NCBI GenBank assembly: GCA_903813345.2
Contig: CAIIXF020000005.1
Span: 12,033,375 to 12,097,374, forward strand
Source of the DNA: Owenia fusiformis
Lineage: Eukaryota; Annelida; Polychaeta; Sabellida; Oweniidae
DNA: 64,000 bases
Direction of reading: 5' to 3'
The position numbers were made by a program, and so were the translations under genes. Positions 24,110 to 36,848 of the stretch are shown one piece after another. Within the stretch, counting starts at the first letter, position 1. Each line of letters opens with the position of its first letter. Below the pieces are notes generated by a model. It worked only from the letters and a program-made list of their open reading frames with translations. It was not told the DNA's origin and made no database searches.

Positions 24110-25797
24110 ACTACATGCCATGTGCACCAAGTACAATTAGCATCTTGCCAAGTACGAAGTATACACGTTGCCCAGCATGTGGACCAAGTTACAAGTCACA
24201 TGCTGCCATGTCCCATATTTAAATTTTTCAAAGTCTCAATGATAAACCTCGCATGTGCAGCATGTGGACCAACTTAGCAAGTGACATGGTACCATGTTGC
24301 ATGTTCAAATAGCATCTTGCCAAGTTTAAACTATACAAGTTGCATGTGCAGCATGTGGACCAAGTTAGTAAGTGACATGGTACCATGTTGCATGTTCAAA
24401 TAGCATCTTGCCAAGTTTAAACTATACAAGTAGCATGTGCAACATGTGGACCAAGTTGCCAAGTGACATGGTACCATGTTGCATGTTCAAATAGCATCTT
24501 GCCAGGTTTAAACTATACAACTTGCATGTGCAGCATGTGGACCAAGTTGCCAAGTGACATGGTACCATGTTGCATGTATAGATAGCATCTTGCCAAGTTT
24601 AAACTATACAACTCACATGTGCAGCATGTGGACCAAGTTAGCAAGTGACATGCTACCATGTTGCATGTTCAAATAGCATCTTGCCAAGTTTAAACTATAC
24701 AACTCGCATGTGCAGCATGTGGACCAAGTTAGCAAGTGACATGCTACCATGTTGCATGTTCAAATAGCATCTTGCCAAGTTTAAACTATACAACTCGCAT
24801 GTGCAGCATGTGGACCAAGTTGCCAAGTGACATGGTACCATGTTGCATGTACAGATAGCATCTTGCCAGGTTTAAACTATACAACTCGCATGTGCAGCAT
24901 GTGGACCAAGTTGCCAAGTGACATGGTACCATGTTGCATGTACAGATAGCATCTTGCCAAGTTTAAACTATACAACTCACATGTGCAGCATGTGGACCAA
25001 GTTAGCAAGTGACATGCTACCATGTTGCATGTTCGAATAGCATCTTGCCAAGTTTAAACGATACAACTTGCATGTGCAGCATGTGGACCAAGTTAGCAAG
25101 TGACATGCTACCATGTTGCATGTTCAAATAGCATCTTGCCAAGTTTAAACTATACAACTCGCATGTGCAGCATGTGGACCAAGTTGCCAAGTGACATGGT
25201 ACCATGTTGCATGTACAGATAGCATCTTGCCAGGTTTAAACTATACAACTCGCATGTGCAGCATGTGGACCAAGTTGCCAAGTGACATGGTACCATGTTG
25301 CATGTACAGATAGCATCTTGCCAAGTTTAAACTATACAACTCACATGTGCAACATGTGGAACAAGTTAGCAAGTGACATGCTGCCATGTTGCATGTTCGA
25401 ATAGCATCTTGCCAAGTTTAAACGATACAACTTGCATGTGCAACATGTGGACCAAGTTAGCAAGTGACATGCTGCCATGTTGCATGTCCGAATAGCATCT
25501 TGCCAAGTTTCAACTATACATCTCACATGTGCAGCATGTGGACCAAGTTAGCAAGTGACATGCTGCCATGTTGCATGTTCGAATAGCATCTTGCCAAGTT
25601 TAAACTATACAACTCGCACGTGCAGCATGTGGACCAAGTTAGCAAGTGACATGCTACCATGTTGCATGTTTGAATAGCACCTTGCCAAGTTTAAACTATA
25701 CATCTCACATGTGCAACATGTGGAACAAGTTAGCAAGTGACATGCTGCCATGTTGCATGTTCGAGTAGCATCTTGCAAAGTTTAAACTATACATCTC
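24110..25797. repeat. 91-bp satellite array, about 18 copies
   Basis: The landmark GGACCAAGTTAGCAAGTGAC recurs every 91 bp (for example 24630, 24721, 24812). The unit also contains ATGTTGCATGTTCAAATAGC and ATCTTGCCAAGTTTAAACTA. Subtypes alternate GTTAGCAAG/GTTGCCAAG and TTCAAATAG/TACAGATAG in a higher-order pattern. The first 150 bp are diverged, as at an array edge. Minus-strand open frames here shift frame each unit (91 is not a multiple of 3) and are not genes. Confidence 0.95.
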
Positions 25798-26535
25798 TAT
25801 TGTATAAAGTAACTGTATTGTAATTATTATGTTTGTTGCTCCGATTAATTTTCGGGAATAAAAGAAACAATAAACAATATATACATGTAAGTTTTAGCTT
25901 TGTAGTAAGCATATGAAGAAATCATCCTCTACAATATTCTAGGTTAGCTGACCACTAACTACACTAACTACACTGGCTACATTAGTATTCTGCCACTCTC
26001 AGGCCAGTAGTCAGCTTTTGCCAGGGAGGGGAAGCGGGAGGGGGGCTCTTTTTAAAGAATTCCATGAGGGATCTGACTTTGCCTTTGCATTATTTCTTAG
26101 AATTCACTGCGTCTTAAAACATGTAAAAAATTTTCAATATGATAATAATAGATTACTAACTTTATGTTCTTATAAAACAAAAATAGATTGCAGAGAATAA
26201 TTTATTATGTAGAGATGATTTTATTATGGAATAATTGTGAAGTAATAAACTTGTTAATGTTACAAAGCTATGGACAGCATATCACTGTATCATATACAAT
26301 TCTAACACAATTCTAAACACATGTGAACATAATAGTATCCTTGTACTAATGTTCCAATCTGAGTGTCAATTAGTTCACTATGTAGGCTCCCTGCTCAGAA
26401 ACATCTTGAATTCTTGAATAAGTAGAAATAAGAATATAACTGTATTCATGTAGAATTGAAAATCTGTATATTTAGATATTACAGTTAGCAACATATACAT
26501 GTACATTCTAATAAGCGATAATTCACACCAATGCA
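25798..26535. other. no gene seen
   Basis: Unique AT-rich sequence between two repeat blocks. Confidence 0.35.
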
Positions 26536-28292
26536 TAGCTACAGGGCCGTCAGATGGGGGGGTGCGATGGGTGCGACCGCACCCCCCTTTGTCACCCCCA
26601 AAATAAATTTGAAAAAAAAATTTTGAAAAATATTTTTTTTGTAATTTTTTCATTGACTCATACACTTTGAAAGTACCCAGAAAGCACCAAATAGCATCTT
26701 AAAGTTGTAAAATTTTCTAGGGGTATTGGCCACTTCTCACAACCCCCACAAAACAATGGAAAAGTTCTAAATTTATTTGAGAGTTTTGTCTCAGACACTT
26801 TTAAAGTGCCCAGATATCATCAAATAGCTCCTTGATATAGTTAGTGTTTCTGGGGGACTTACCCCCCCTCTTGCATCTTGCACTTGCATAACCCCCCCCC
26901 CTCTGTCGCCCCCCCCCCCTTGACCCCCCCCCCCCAAAAAAAAATTGTGATTTTCTCAAATTTTTTAATTGACTCATACACTTTGAAAGTGCCCAGAAAG
27001 CACCAAATAGCGTCGTAAAATTGTAAAATTTTCTAGGGGGAGTGGGCCACCCCTCACACCCCAAACAAAACAATGGAAAAGTTCTGAATTTGTTTTATGT
27101 ATTGTCTCAGACACTTTTAAATTGCCCAGACATCATCAAATAGCTCCTTGATAAATTTAATGATTCTGGAACACTTACACTTACTCGCCCTCTGGCATCC
27201 CCACTCCACCTCCCCCTCTGGCAGCCCCCCTCCCTTAACACCTCCCCCCAAAAAAAAAAGAAATTGAGATTTTTCAAATTTTTTTTATTGACTTATACCC
27301 TTTGAAGGTGCCCAGAAAGCACCAAATAGCATCTTAAAATTGTAAAATTTTCTTGGGAAATAGGCACTTTTAGGCACAGACACTTTTAAAGTGCCCAAAC
27401 TTCATCGAATAGCATCTTGATATTGTAAATTTTGATATGGGGGACAAATACTTGCTCCCCCTCTGGCACCCCAGCCCCACCTCCCCCTGTGGCACCCCCC
27501 CCCCTTTGACACCCCCAAAATTTGAAAAAAAGTTGATTGTTTTTCAATGTTTTTATTGACTAAGATAAAAGTGCCCAGAAGCACCAAATATCATCTTTAA
27601 TTTGTAAAAGTTTCTAGGAGAGTTGGCCACCCCTCACATCCCCCACAAAACAAAAGAAAATATTCTGAATTTCATGTATTGTCTCAGACATTTTTTAAGT
27701 GCCCAGACATCATCAAATAGCACCTTGATATGGTCAATGTTTCTGGGGGACAACCCCTTGCTCCCCTACTGGCACCCCACCCCACTTCACCCTCTCATCC
27801 TCTTTGACACCCCCAAAATAATTTGAAAAAATTCACATTTTTCGTATTGACTCATAACGCACAGGCGTACCAGATGGTTGCAAATTCGCTCCAAATACAA
27901 CCAAATTTCACAATTTTCCTGGGGGAGAACCCCCACACCCCCCTGAATGCTCGGTTTTTTATTCACTCAACTCTTATTCCCGTGGTGGTGGCGTACTACT
28001 TAGAAACTTACACTTTGAAAGTGCCCAGAAAGCACCAAATAGCATCTCAAAACTAAAATGTTCTAGGGGGAGTGGACCACTTCACACCCCCCACAAAACA
28101 ATTGGAACGTTTGGAAGTTGCATTTGTTAATTCCAAACCAATATAGGGAGTAACTGACCCCCCCCCCCCCCCCCCCCCCCTCTGTCTTATGCGATTTGAT
28201 TTACGCGGCAAAAAAATGACAATTTTATATTCTCTTTAGTAAGCTAAAAACCGCACCCCCCTTGGAGAAAAGTGTCTTACGGGCCTGAGCTA
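26536..28292. mobile_element. C-rich element with short TIRs and internal tandem units
   Basis: TAGCTACAGGGCCGTCAGAT at the left and TTACGGGCCTGAGCTA at the right are imperfect inverted ends, followed inside by GGTGCG...CGCACCCCCC on both sides. The interior repeats a ~315-bp unit carrying AGTGCCCAGAAAGCACCAAA, TTGTAAAATTTTCTAGGGGG and AGTGCCCAGACATCATCAAA; copies start near 26665, 26982, 27299, 27568 and 28017. C-runs up to about 25 bases (28160-28181) break it up. Open frames here are repeat shadows. Confidence 0.75.
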
Positions 28293-29354
28293 GCATTCAT
28301 CCTAACATGATTTTGGGGAAAAATTAAGAAAATTGGTTCAAAAATAGGCAAGAAAAAATATTTTGTTTTTCCGTAAATATAACAAAGCTCCCATCCCGTT
28401 TTAACCCGTAAAACTACTGTTAACTCCCGCACCGTACTTCTACTAAAATGTACCTTAATTTTTTTTAATCCATTTTTTCCCGTGACAATGGCCGTAACAA
28501 CCTCCCGTATTTTTGACTGAAATCTCCCTTAATCTACCGTGTTTGAGCTAAATCTACAGTATTTTTAAAGAAATTTGACAAGTTTGTAACCTTGATTATT
28601 GGACTTCTTTCTTTTAAGGAAATATAGGTATTTTTCTGTAAAAACTGAGCGAGCAAAGGAACCCTCATAATACTTGTTCAGGGCCAACTTGTCAAATAAT
28701 CAGCCTTATTACTCATTTATTTTTGTCATATTCTTCATTTAATTAAAAACCTATTCTTCATATCACAGAATCAAGTATAAATCACCATGACCTCGTTCAA
28801 AACCAATTTCAGGTTGGCAGATCTGACTTAGGTTGCAAAATATTTTTGATATGCTAAAACATTGAAGTGAGAAAAGAAAAGCTTACAACTTTTTTCAAAA
28901 AATCTCTAAAATAACATTTAAAGTCACGACAAATAGTAAATGAATGATAAAAATATATTTTCAAACTTAACATGGGGACTTTAAAATAAGGAAAATAGTG
29001 AGACTGCATGTTTTCTCAACGAGGTATATCCCGAACTTGTGCAATATCAAAACAATCAAAAAATTAAAAAGATGAATTCCATCAAGACCACGAAACTGTG
29101 TCAAAACATCCCAAAAAGACCATGAATATGCGTGTCAAAAAAATAAAGAAATGAATTCCATAAATACAATAAACTTGGGAGTAAAAAAAATCCAAAAATG
29201 AATTTGACACTAACCCAAAAAATAAATTTAACCCTAACCTTAACTGTAACGTAACCCTAAGATCATGAATATGTGTGTCAAAAATATAAAATAAATAAAA
29301 AAATGATTTACATAAATACAATAAACTTCTGTGTCAATAGATAAAAAAAAATTT
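28293..29354. other. no gene; one MITE end and short direct repeats
   Basis: About 28855-28996 matches the left end of the element at 59904-60744 in inverted sense (it ends ATGGGGACTTTAAA), so it is a truncated copy. At 29118-29165 and 29268-29330 the words ATGAATATG(C/T)GTGTCAAAAA and ATAAATACAATAAACTT recur. Confidence 0.5.
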
Positions 29355-29460
29355 AATTCTAACCTTAACCCTAACCCTAATTACCAACCCCAACCCTATC
29401 AAACCAGATGGGGTTTTAAATGATTACCTAACCCTGACCTACCCACTGAGGACACAGGAC
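29355..29460. repeat. satellite spacer block 0 with CCCTAA motifs
   Basis: AACCTTAACCCTAACCCTAA followed by TTACCAACCCCAACCCTATC and GGGGTTTTAAATGATTACCT to AGGACACAGGACGCA. The same spacer recurs at three places to the right. Confidence 0.85.
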
Positions 29461-29701
29461 GCATACTAGACCCTAATGATACAGAGTCAAATTGGCAGGA
29501 GCGACAATCGTGTACCAGACCCTAATAATACAGGGTCCACTTGGCAGGAGCAGCGTTTGCGTACCAGACCCTAATGATACAAGATCCACTTGGCAGGAGC
29601 GGCGATTGCGTAGCAGACCCTAATGATACAGGGTCTACTTGGCAGGAGCGGCGTTCGATACCAGACCCTAATGATACAGGGTCTACTTGGCAGGAGCAGC
29701 G

Positions 29702-29868
29702 ATCGCTATAAGAAGGGTCTGGCACATGAACGCCGCTCCTGCAAAGTGAAATGAGTTAACCGTAACCTTAACCCTAACCCTAATTACCAACCCCATCCCT
29801 ATTAAACCAGATGGGGTTTTAAATGATTACCTAACCCTGACCAACCCACTGAGGACACAGGACGCATA
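29702..29868. repeat. satellite spacer 1 with inverted end and telomere-like motif
   Basis: CATGAACGCCGCTCCTGC is the inverse of the satellite edge GCAGGAGCAGCGTTCATG (31617-31634). Then ACCTTAACCCTAACCCTAAT and GGTTTTAAATGATTACCTAA follow. It makes a hairpin with the preceding unit. Confidence 0.88.
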
Positions 29869-30160
29869 CCAGACCCTAATGATACAGGGTCCACTTGGCA
29901 GGAGCGGCGATCGTGTACCAGACCCTAATGATACAGGGTCCACTTGGCAGGAGCGGCGATCGTGTACCAGACCCTTATGATACAGGGTCCACTTGGCAGG
30001 AGCGGCGTTCGATACCAGACCCTAATGATACAGGGTCTACTTGGCAGGAGCAGCGATTGCGATTGCGTAGCAGACCCTAATGATACAGGGTCTACTTGGC
30101 AGGAGCGGCGTTCGATACCAGACCCTAATGATACAGGGTCTACTTGGCAGGAGCAGCGAT

Positions 30161-30323
30161 CGCTATAAGAAGGGTCTGGCACATGAACGCCGCTCCTGCA
30201 AAGTGAAATGAGTTAACTGTAACCTTAACCCTAACCCTAATTACCAACCCCATCCCTATTAAACCAGATTGGGTTTTAAATGATTACCTAACCCTGACCA
30301 ACCCACTGAGGACACAGGACGCG
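30161..30323. repeat. satellite spacer 2
   Basis: Near-identical to spacer 1, with CCAGATTGGG in place of CCAGATGGGG. Confidence 0.88.
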
Positions 30324-30845
30324 TACCAGACCCTAATGATACAGGGTCCACTTGGCAGGAGCGGCGATCGTGTACCAGACCCTAATGATACAGGGTCCAC
30401 TTGGCAGGAGCGGCGATCGTGTACCAGACCCTAATGATACAGGGTCCACTTGGCAGGTGCGGAATTCGCGTACCAGACCCTAATGATACAGGGTTCACGG
30501 CGATCGTGTACCAGACCCTAATGATACAGGGTCCACTTGGCAGGGCGAAATTTGCATACCAGACCCTAATGATACAGGGTCCACTTGGCAGAAGCGGCGA
30601 TCGTGTACCAGACCCTAATGATACAGGGTCCACTTGGCAGAAGCGGCTTTCGCGTACTAGACCCTAATGATACAGGGTCCACTTGGCAGGAGCGGCGATC
30701 GTGTACCAGACCCTAATGATACAGGGTCCACTTGGCAGGAGCGGCGATCGTGTACCAGACCCTAATGATACAGGGTCCACTTGGCAGGAGCGGCGTTCGA
30801 TACCAGACCCTAATGATACAGGGTCTACTTGGCAGGAGCAGCGAT

Positions 30846-31010
30846 CGCTATAAGAAGGGTCTGGCACATGAACGCCGCTCCTGCAAAGTGAAATGAGTTA
30901 ACTGTAACCTTAACCCTAACCCTAATTACCAACCCCATCCCTATTAAACCAGATTGGGTTTTAAATGATTACCTAACCCTGACCAACCCACTGAGGACAC
31001 AGGACACGTA
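30846..31010. repeat. satellite spacer 3
   Basis: Shares the CCAGATTGGG variant with spacer 2, consistent with the 685-bp block duplication. Confidence 0.88.
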
Positions 31011-31634
31011 CCAGACCCTAATGATACAGGGTCCACTTGGCAGGAGCGGCGATCGTGTACCAGACCCTAATGATACAGGGTCCACTTGGCAGGAGCGGCG
31101 ATCGTGTACCAGACCCTAATGATACAGGGTCCACTTGGCAGGTGCGGAATTCGCGTACCAGACCCTAATGATACAGGGTTCACTTGGCAGGAGCGGCGAT
31201 CGTGTACCAGACCCTAATGATACAGGGTCCACTTGGCAGGGCGAAATTTGCATACCAGACCCTAATGATACAGGGTCCACTTGGCAGAAGCGGCGATCGT
31301 GTACCAGACCCTAATGATACAGGGTCCACTTGGCAGAAGCCGCGTTCGCGTACTAGACCCTAATGATACAGGGTCCACTTGGCAGGAGCGGCGATCGTGT
31401 ACCAGACCCTAATGATACAGGGTCCACTTGGCAGGTGCGGCAATCGTGAACCAGATACAGGGTCCACTTGGCAGGAGCAGAATTCGCGTACCAGACCCTA
31501 ATGATACAAGGTCCACTTGGTAGGAGCGGGGATCGCGTACCAGACCCTAATGATACAGGGTCCAATTGGCAGGAGCGGCGATAACGTACCAGACCCTAAT
31601 GATAAAGTGTCCACTTGGCAGGAGCAGCGTTCAT

Positions 31635-31914
31635 GAACATCTTTTATTGACTCAGATGTCATCACAATGACATATTAGTCAGTACAATGTACAATATACA
31701 AAAATAATTTAGACTAAACTAACTACAAAATACATAATGTAAACAACAAGACAAATGCAAAAATATAAGTTATAGAGTCAAGTTTAAAATACAGCATAAG
31801 AAAATGTAAAATATCAGTGTGATGTATCATTGACACAATGTTCATCCAACACATATACAATGTATGAATTAAAGATCATTGCCAGGATCAATAAATGACT
31901 ATGTCTGTTGAACT
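31635..31914. other. no gene; possible minus-strand 3' end
   Basis: TTTATT at 31643-31648 is AATAAA on the minus strand, directly beside the satellite edge, and AT-rich UTR-like sequence lies to its right. No coding exon was found, so this is only a possibility. Confidence 0.25.
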
Positions 31915-32502
31915 TGGTAACATGCACACATGGCACCACAAACATTTCTGGTACATGGTACAGATGCTAATACAAGATGGCAAGTAGAACCATGTAGAGC
32001 ATTATAGACATTATTATGACATGCACATCCAACATGCCATATGCTACGGCCAGTAGCCATATTTATCACATGACAACATGCTGTACTTGGTAAGATGTGA
32101 ACTTGGGATCACTTGAATCAAGGTACTTGGCACACATGCAAATATAAGATGGCAAGTATGCCAATGCAACATGTATAAATTAACATGCACATCCAACATG
32201 CGAACATGGCAGTACTCGCATTCTAGCTGATACATGTACACATGCTAAAACAAGATGCCATGTCCAACCAAAATAGTACATGTTCTAATCTAGAATAAAT
32301 CTTGAATATTCACTTGCACATTCAACATGCCATGCTGAGCCAGTTGCTCTGTCTTTCACATGCTAGACCAGTAGCATGTTGTCAGAAAGGTACTTGCTAA
32401 AATATTGCCATGTTACTAACAAGTATATGCCAAGTGACTGCATCTTGTAGATATTACCACTTGGCAACATGGCCGAACATGGCATGTTGGGACCCGGTGG
32501 CC
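31915..32502. repeat. decayed, inverted relative of the 91-bp array
   Basis: Words such as CAAGATGGCAAGTA, ACATGCACATCCAACATGC and ACTTGGCAACATGG recur at irregular spacing and resemble the reverse complement of the 91-bp unit. TGGCATGTTGGGACCCGGTG then GCC at 32480-32502 matches, in inverted sense, 19 of 23 bases at the left edge of the 91-bp array (24098-24120). Confidence 0.5.
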
Positions 32503-33940
32503 ATAAATGTAATGAACAACCCTTTGTCGAAAATTGTCTGACAGGCCTGCTTGAAACTTGTGTGGGGTACCAAATAATCAAGTCGCAAGTGCTTTATATA
32601 GTTGTATGTGTGTGTAACATATCGACACCATTCTTTCAGTCAAACAAGTTTCCTACATCTTCCTAAATATGTTTTTACAATCCTGTATTTTTCCCTTAAA
32701 TTAAATCCTGGAAGAGACAAAACCGTGAGGTTACCCAACAAAGTATGGAAAACTCAACATCTGCATCTTGACTTGATGAGCAGTAAAAGTCAAGTCATAT
32801 CATAAAATGCATCCGCTCTGACAAGGAATCAATTTGTTTAAGGATTGAATTAGACCAAATCAAATATTTGGATGCAAGAATATGACTAAATAATGTTACA
32901 TGTTCCTAAAACTACCTATTTGTTAATATATAGGACACCTTATCTGAATAATGATGACAAAAAGGACCATGATTCCATAATAAATATCCGAGTGAATCTG
33001 ATTATTGTAATGCACAAGGGAGAGATAAGAATTTACAATGAACTCAAAGTCATTTTTATGACACGACCAAACAGAATTGGAAAATTACCGCAACACTTTC
33101 TCGTGTCATCTTAACACAAAGCAACAAAACAGGAGACATTCTAATACATTCTACCACATTCTAATAACTAATCAAGGGATAGTCTAATTACAAATGATAT
33201 TCCTACAGTCCTTGTTGTCCCTTGAACATCTGATCTCATTACTTAATAGTTCTGTTCCCGTTTGAAGCCCATTGTTGCAGTCTGACAATTGTATTTGATA
33301 TCAATGACAGCAAGTATGCAACTGTTCAATAAACACAGGTACAAAGACCCCTCAACGAATAATAGTAATAATCTAACTTATTTTTATAGATTGAAAAAGT
33401 CCTTAGACATCTGAAACCAGTGGTGTAGGAACAATGTACGCCAAACGCCAATGCGTAGTGTTAAAAAGGGAGAATTAAAAAGCAATTATAAATTTCTCTA
33501 TGTTCTTTATAGTCCTGTTTTCTGATTGTGAATAAATTGTTTGTGATCTCAAGTACAATAAAGAAATGTATTTTGGACACCATGTGCTCGATTTTTTCAA
33601 TAATACTTTTTGCAAGGTTCTTTTTCTAGCCTGGGCCACAGATAAATGACCCTTTTTTGTGTAAAAATCATGATGATTTGGAGTAGAAGGGCAAAGTTAT
33701 GATAGTCGGAAGTTTATGTTAATAAAAATGAAATTAATAATAAAATATTAATGGTTACCTTGTTTTTAACACTGTAGAAAACGCAAATTAATCATCTAAA
33801 AGATTGAATTCCCTTTCCTTTGCATATTTCTTTTTATGTTCTGTAATGCTTATGTAAACTGTGAATTAATATGATAAACCTCTCTTTCGTTTTTTTGATA
33901 TGTGGTTGCCAGGGAAAATCATGGACCGAAATTATATTGG
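32503..33940. other. no gene seen
   Basis: AT-rich. AATAAA occurs at about 33529 and 33552 on the plus strand, but no coding exon could be linked to it. Short frames at 32469-33114 have no motif. Confidence 0.35.
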
Positions 33941-35356
33941 AATAATAACTAGATTTTGGAAATTGAACGAAGTTCAATTTCAGACTCCAGATCTAGACTT
34001 TTTTTAGCCGAGTCATCCAGAATAAGCCGAGTCATCCAGAATAAGCCGAGTCATCTAGAAAGAGATGGATAAATAAAATAGGAAGGTAGGATAGGATAGA
34101 ATAGGAAAGAACGATAGGATAGAATAAGAAAGAAGGATGGGATAGAATAGAATAGGAAGAAAGGATAGGATAGGATAGGATAGGAAGGATAGGAAGGAAA
34201 AGATATGAAGGAAGGATAGATAGGAAGGATAGGGTAGGATGAGATAGAAAGGATGGATGAATTTTTCAATATTTTCTTCTCTACTCTTGACTTTCTATCA
34301 GGATACCATCAGATCAATTTTCTCGAAATTTCAAAACGCTATCACTTCCGAACCGGAAGCCGGATCGAAATTTGGTTTGCAGATTCGGATTCCTGACAAA
34401 ATTCTACCCCTAATTCATAACTCATACGTTAAATTTGGAGATTTTTTATTTTGACCTACTTTTCGGACACGCCATAACTTCCGAACCGGAAGTCGGATCG
34501 AAATTTGGTTTGCAGATTCGGATTCCTGAGAAAATTCTATACTTAATTCATAACTCAGACGTCAAATTTGGAGAACTTTTTATTTTGACCTACTTTTCGG
34601 ACACCATATCTCAAAAGTGGGTCAAAATACTTTCTGACGGCAAAAGGCTAACACTATTAGCATATTCTTGGCTACATGTATACACAATTTCGAAGAATAT
34701 AATTAAAGTGTAGTGTCAGAATCGAAAAAATAAGGAAAACCTATGAATTTGACCTAGATTTTGACCTAGGCATTTCGGTGTCCAAATTGTGAAGCTAGAT
34801 GGCTTTTGAGGTCCCCTTCTTTTAAAGGCTTTGATTATATGAAGCTGAACTCAGTCTATATTCCGTATTTTTCACTTCAAAAAAATATTTTTTCCCATTG
34901 ACTTAACATGGGCACCAAATTTAGCGATTTTTGAGTTTTCAAAACGCCATAACTTCCGAACCGGGAGTCAGAGTCAAATTTCGTTTTCAGATTCGGAATC
35001 CTGAGAAAATTTTCTATAAGACTAATATCCTGGACATTTGATTCGGAGAACTTTTTTTTGGACCTCGTTTTCGGACACTGATATCTCGAAATCGGTTTGA
35101 GATATCAAAAAACTAAATCGAACCTAGATTTCCTAGTTTTTTATAAGGAACACAATGAAAAAAACCCGGATCAAAAATATAGAAGGACGACTGAGAAAAT
35201 CGAAAAAAGTGACAAAGTACTGGATTTGACCTAGTTCTTGACTTTTGACCTAGATAAAAATTTGACCCAATTTCCGAGGAACTAGATTCTGGACCTAAAT
35301 TGACCAACCGATTGACTTTACTGAAGACCCTATGGTTATTGAGAAAACTGGTTTAG
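33941..35356. repeat. array unit 1
   Basis: 1416 bp. Left edge abuts unique DNA. The purine-rich tract is at 34062-34255. Its DR1 word is a one-base variant (TGACTTTTGACCT, 35239-35251). Confidence 0.88.
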
Positions 35357-36848
35357 AATAATAACTAGATTTTGGAAATTGAACGAAGTTCAATTTCAGA
35401 CTCCAGATCTAGACTTTTTTTAGCCGAGTTATCCAGAATAAGCCAAGTCATCCAGAATAAGCTGAGTCATCTAGAAAGAGATGGATAAATAAAATAGGAA
35501 GGTAGGATAGGATAGAATAGGAAAGAACGATAGGATAGAATATGAAAGAAGGATAGGATAGAATAGAATAGGAAGAAAGGATAGGATAGGATAGGAAGGA
35601 TAGGAAGGAAAAGATATGAAGGAAGGATAGATAGGAAGGATAGGGTAGGATGAGATAGGAAGGATGGATGAATTTTTCAATATTTTCTTCTCTACTCTTG
35701 ACTTTCTATCAGGATACCATCAGATCGATTTTTCTCGAAATTTCAAAACGCTATCACTTCCGAACCGGATGTGATCGAAATTTGGTTTGCAGATTCGGAT
35801 TCCTGGCAAAATTCTACCCCTAATTCATAACTCATACGATAAATTTGGAGATTTTCTATTTTGACCTACTTTTCGGACACGCCATAACTTCCGAACCGGA
35901 AGTCGGATCGAAATTTAGTTTGCAGATTCGGATTCCTGACAGAATTCTACCTTTAATTCATAACTCATATATTCAATTTGGAGAACTTTTTATTTTGACC
36001 TACTTTTCGGACACCATATCTCAAAAGTGGGTCAAAATACTTTCTGACGGCAAAAGGCTAACACTATTAGCATATTCTTGGCTACATTTATACACAACTT
36101 CGAAGAATATAATTAAAGTGTAGTGTCAGAATCGAAAAAATAAGGAAAACCTATGAATTTGACCTAGATTTTGACCTAGGCATTTCGGTGTCCAAATTGT
36201 GAAGCTAGATGGCTTTTGAGGTCCCCTTCTTTTAAAGGCTTTGATTATATGAAGCTGAACTCAGTCTATATTCCGTATTTTTCACTTCAAAAAAATATTT
36301 TTTCCCATTGACTTAACATGGGCACCAAATTTAGCGATTTTTGAGTTTTCAAAACGGCATAACTTCCGAACTGGAAGTCTGATCCAAATTTCGTTTTCAG
36401 ATTCGGAATCCTGAGAAAATTTCCTATAAGACTAATATCCTGGACATTTGATTCGGAGAACTTTGTTTTGGACCTCGTTTTCGAACACTGATATCTCGAA
36501 ATCGGTTTGAGATATCAAAAAACTAAATCGACCCTAGGTTTCCTACTTTTCTATAAGGAACACAATGAAAAAAACCCGGATCGAAAATATTGAAGGACGA
36601 CCGAGAAAATCGAAAAAAGTGACAAAGTACTGGATTTGACCTAGTTCTTGACCTTTGACCTAGATAAAAATTTGACCCAATTTCCGAGGAACTAGATTCT
36701 GGACCTAAATTGACCAAATGACTGACTTTACTGAAAATTTTATGGTTATTGAGAAAACTGGTTTAGAATAATAATAAGAATAAGAATAAGAAAACTGACG
36801 AAAACAATAGACTCCAGATTTTCAATCTGGAGTCTAATAAGAAGAAGA
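35357..36848. repeat. array unit 2
   Basis: About 1492 bp. It ends with an AATAAGAA-type microsatellite and the hairpin AGACTCCAGAT / ATCTGGAGTCT near 36800-36832. Confidence 0.88.

Larger units (their letters stand above)
29461..31634. repeat. 49-bp satellite in higher-order blocks
   Basis: The unit reads CCAGACCCTAATGATACAGG then GTCCACTTGGCAGGAGCGGC and GATCGTGTA, and repeats every 49 bp (for example 29918 to 29967). GACCCT and AGGGTC inside it can form a small stem. Blocks of units are separated by spacers at 29702, 30161 and 30846. Blocks two and three share the same order of variant units (GGTGCGGAATTCGCG, GGGCGAAATTTGCAT, AGAAGCGGCGATCG), so a ~685-bp segment was duplicated as a whole. 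Both strands are open in several frames, which explains the many short frames. Confidence 0.95.

Noticed and set aside
25017-25526. Cys/His/Leu-rich repetitive frames in the 91-bp array
   Set aside because: Frame shifts each unit; product of the satellite.
24110-25797. CRISPR-like regular repeats
   Set aside because: No unique spacers between repeats; the whole 91-bp unit is repeated, and the genome is eukaryotic.
29366-30930. True telomere or telomere fusion from CCCTAACCCTAA motifs
   Set aside because: Only two to three units per spacer and they are part of a larger repeated spacer, so they are not a telomeric tract.
29522-31565. Many 60-88-codon frames on both strands in the 49-bp satellite, looking like repetitive proteins
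   Set aside because: The 49-bp period shifts frame each unit and nearly all frames are open; a satellite explains them.
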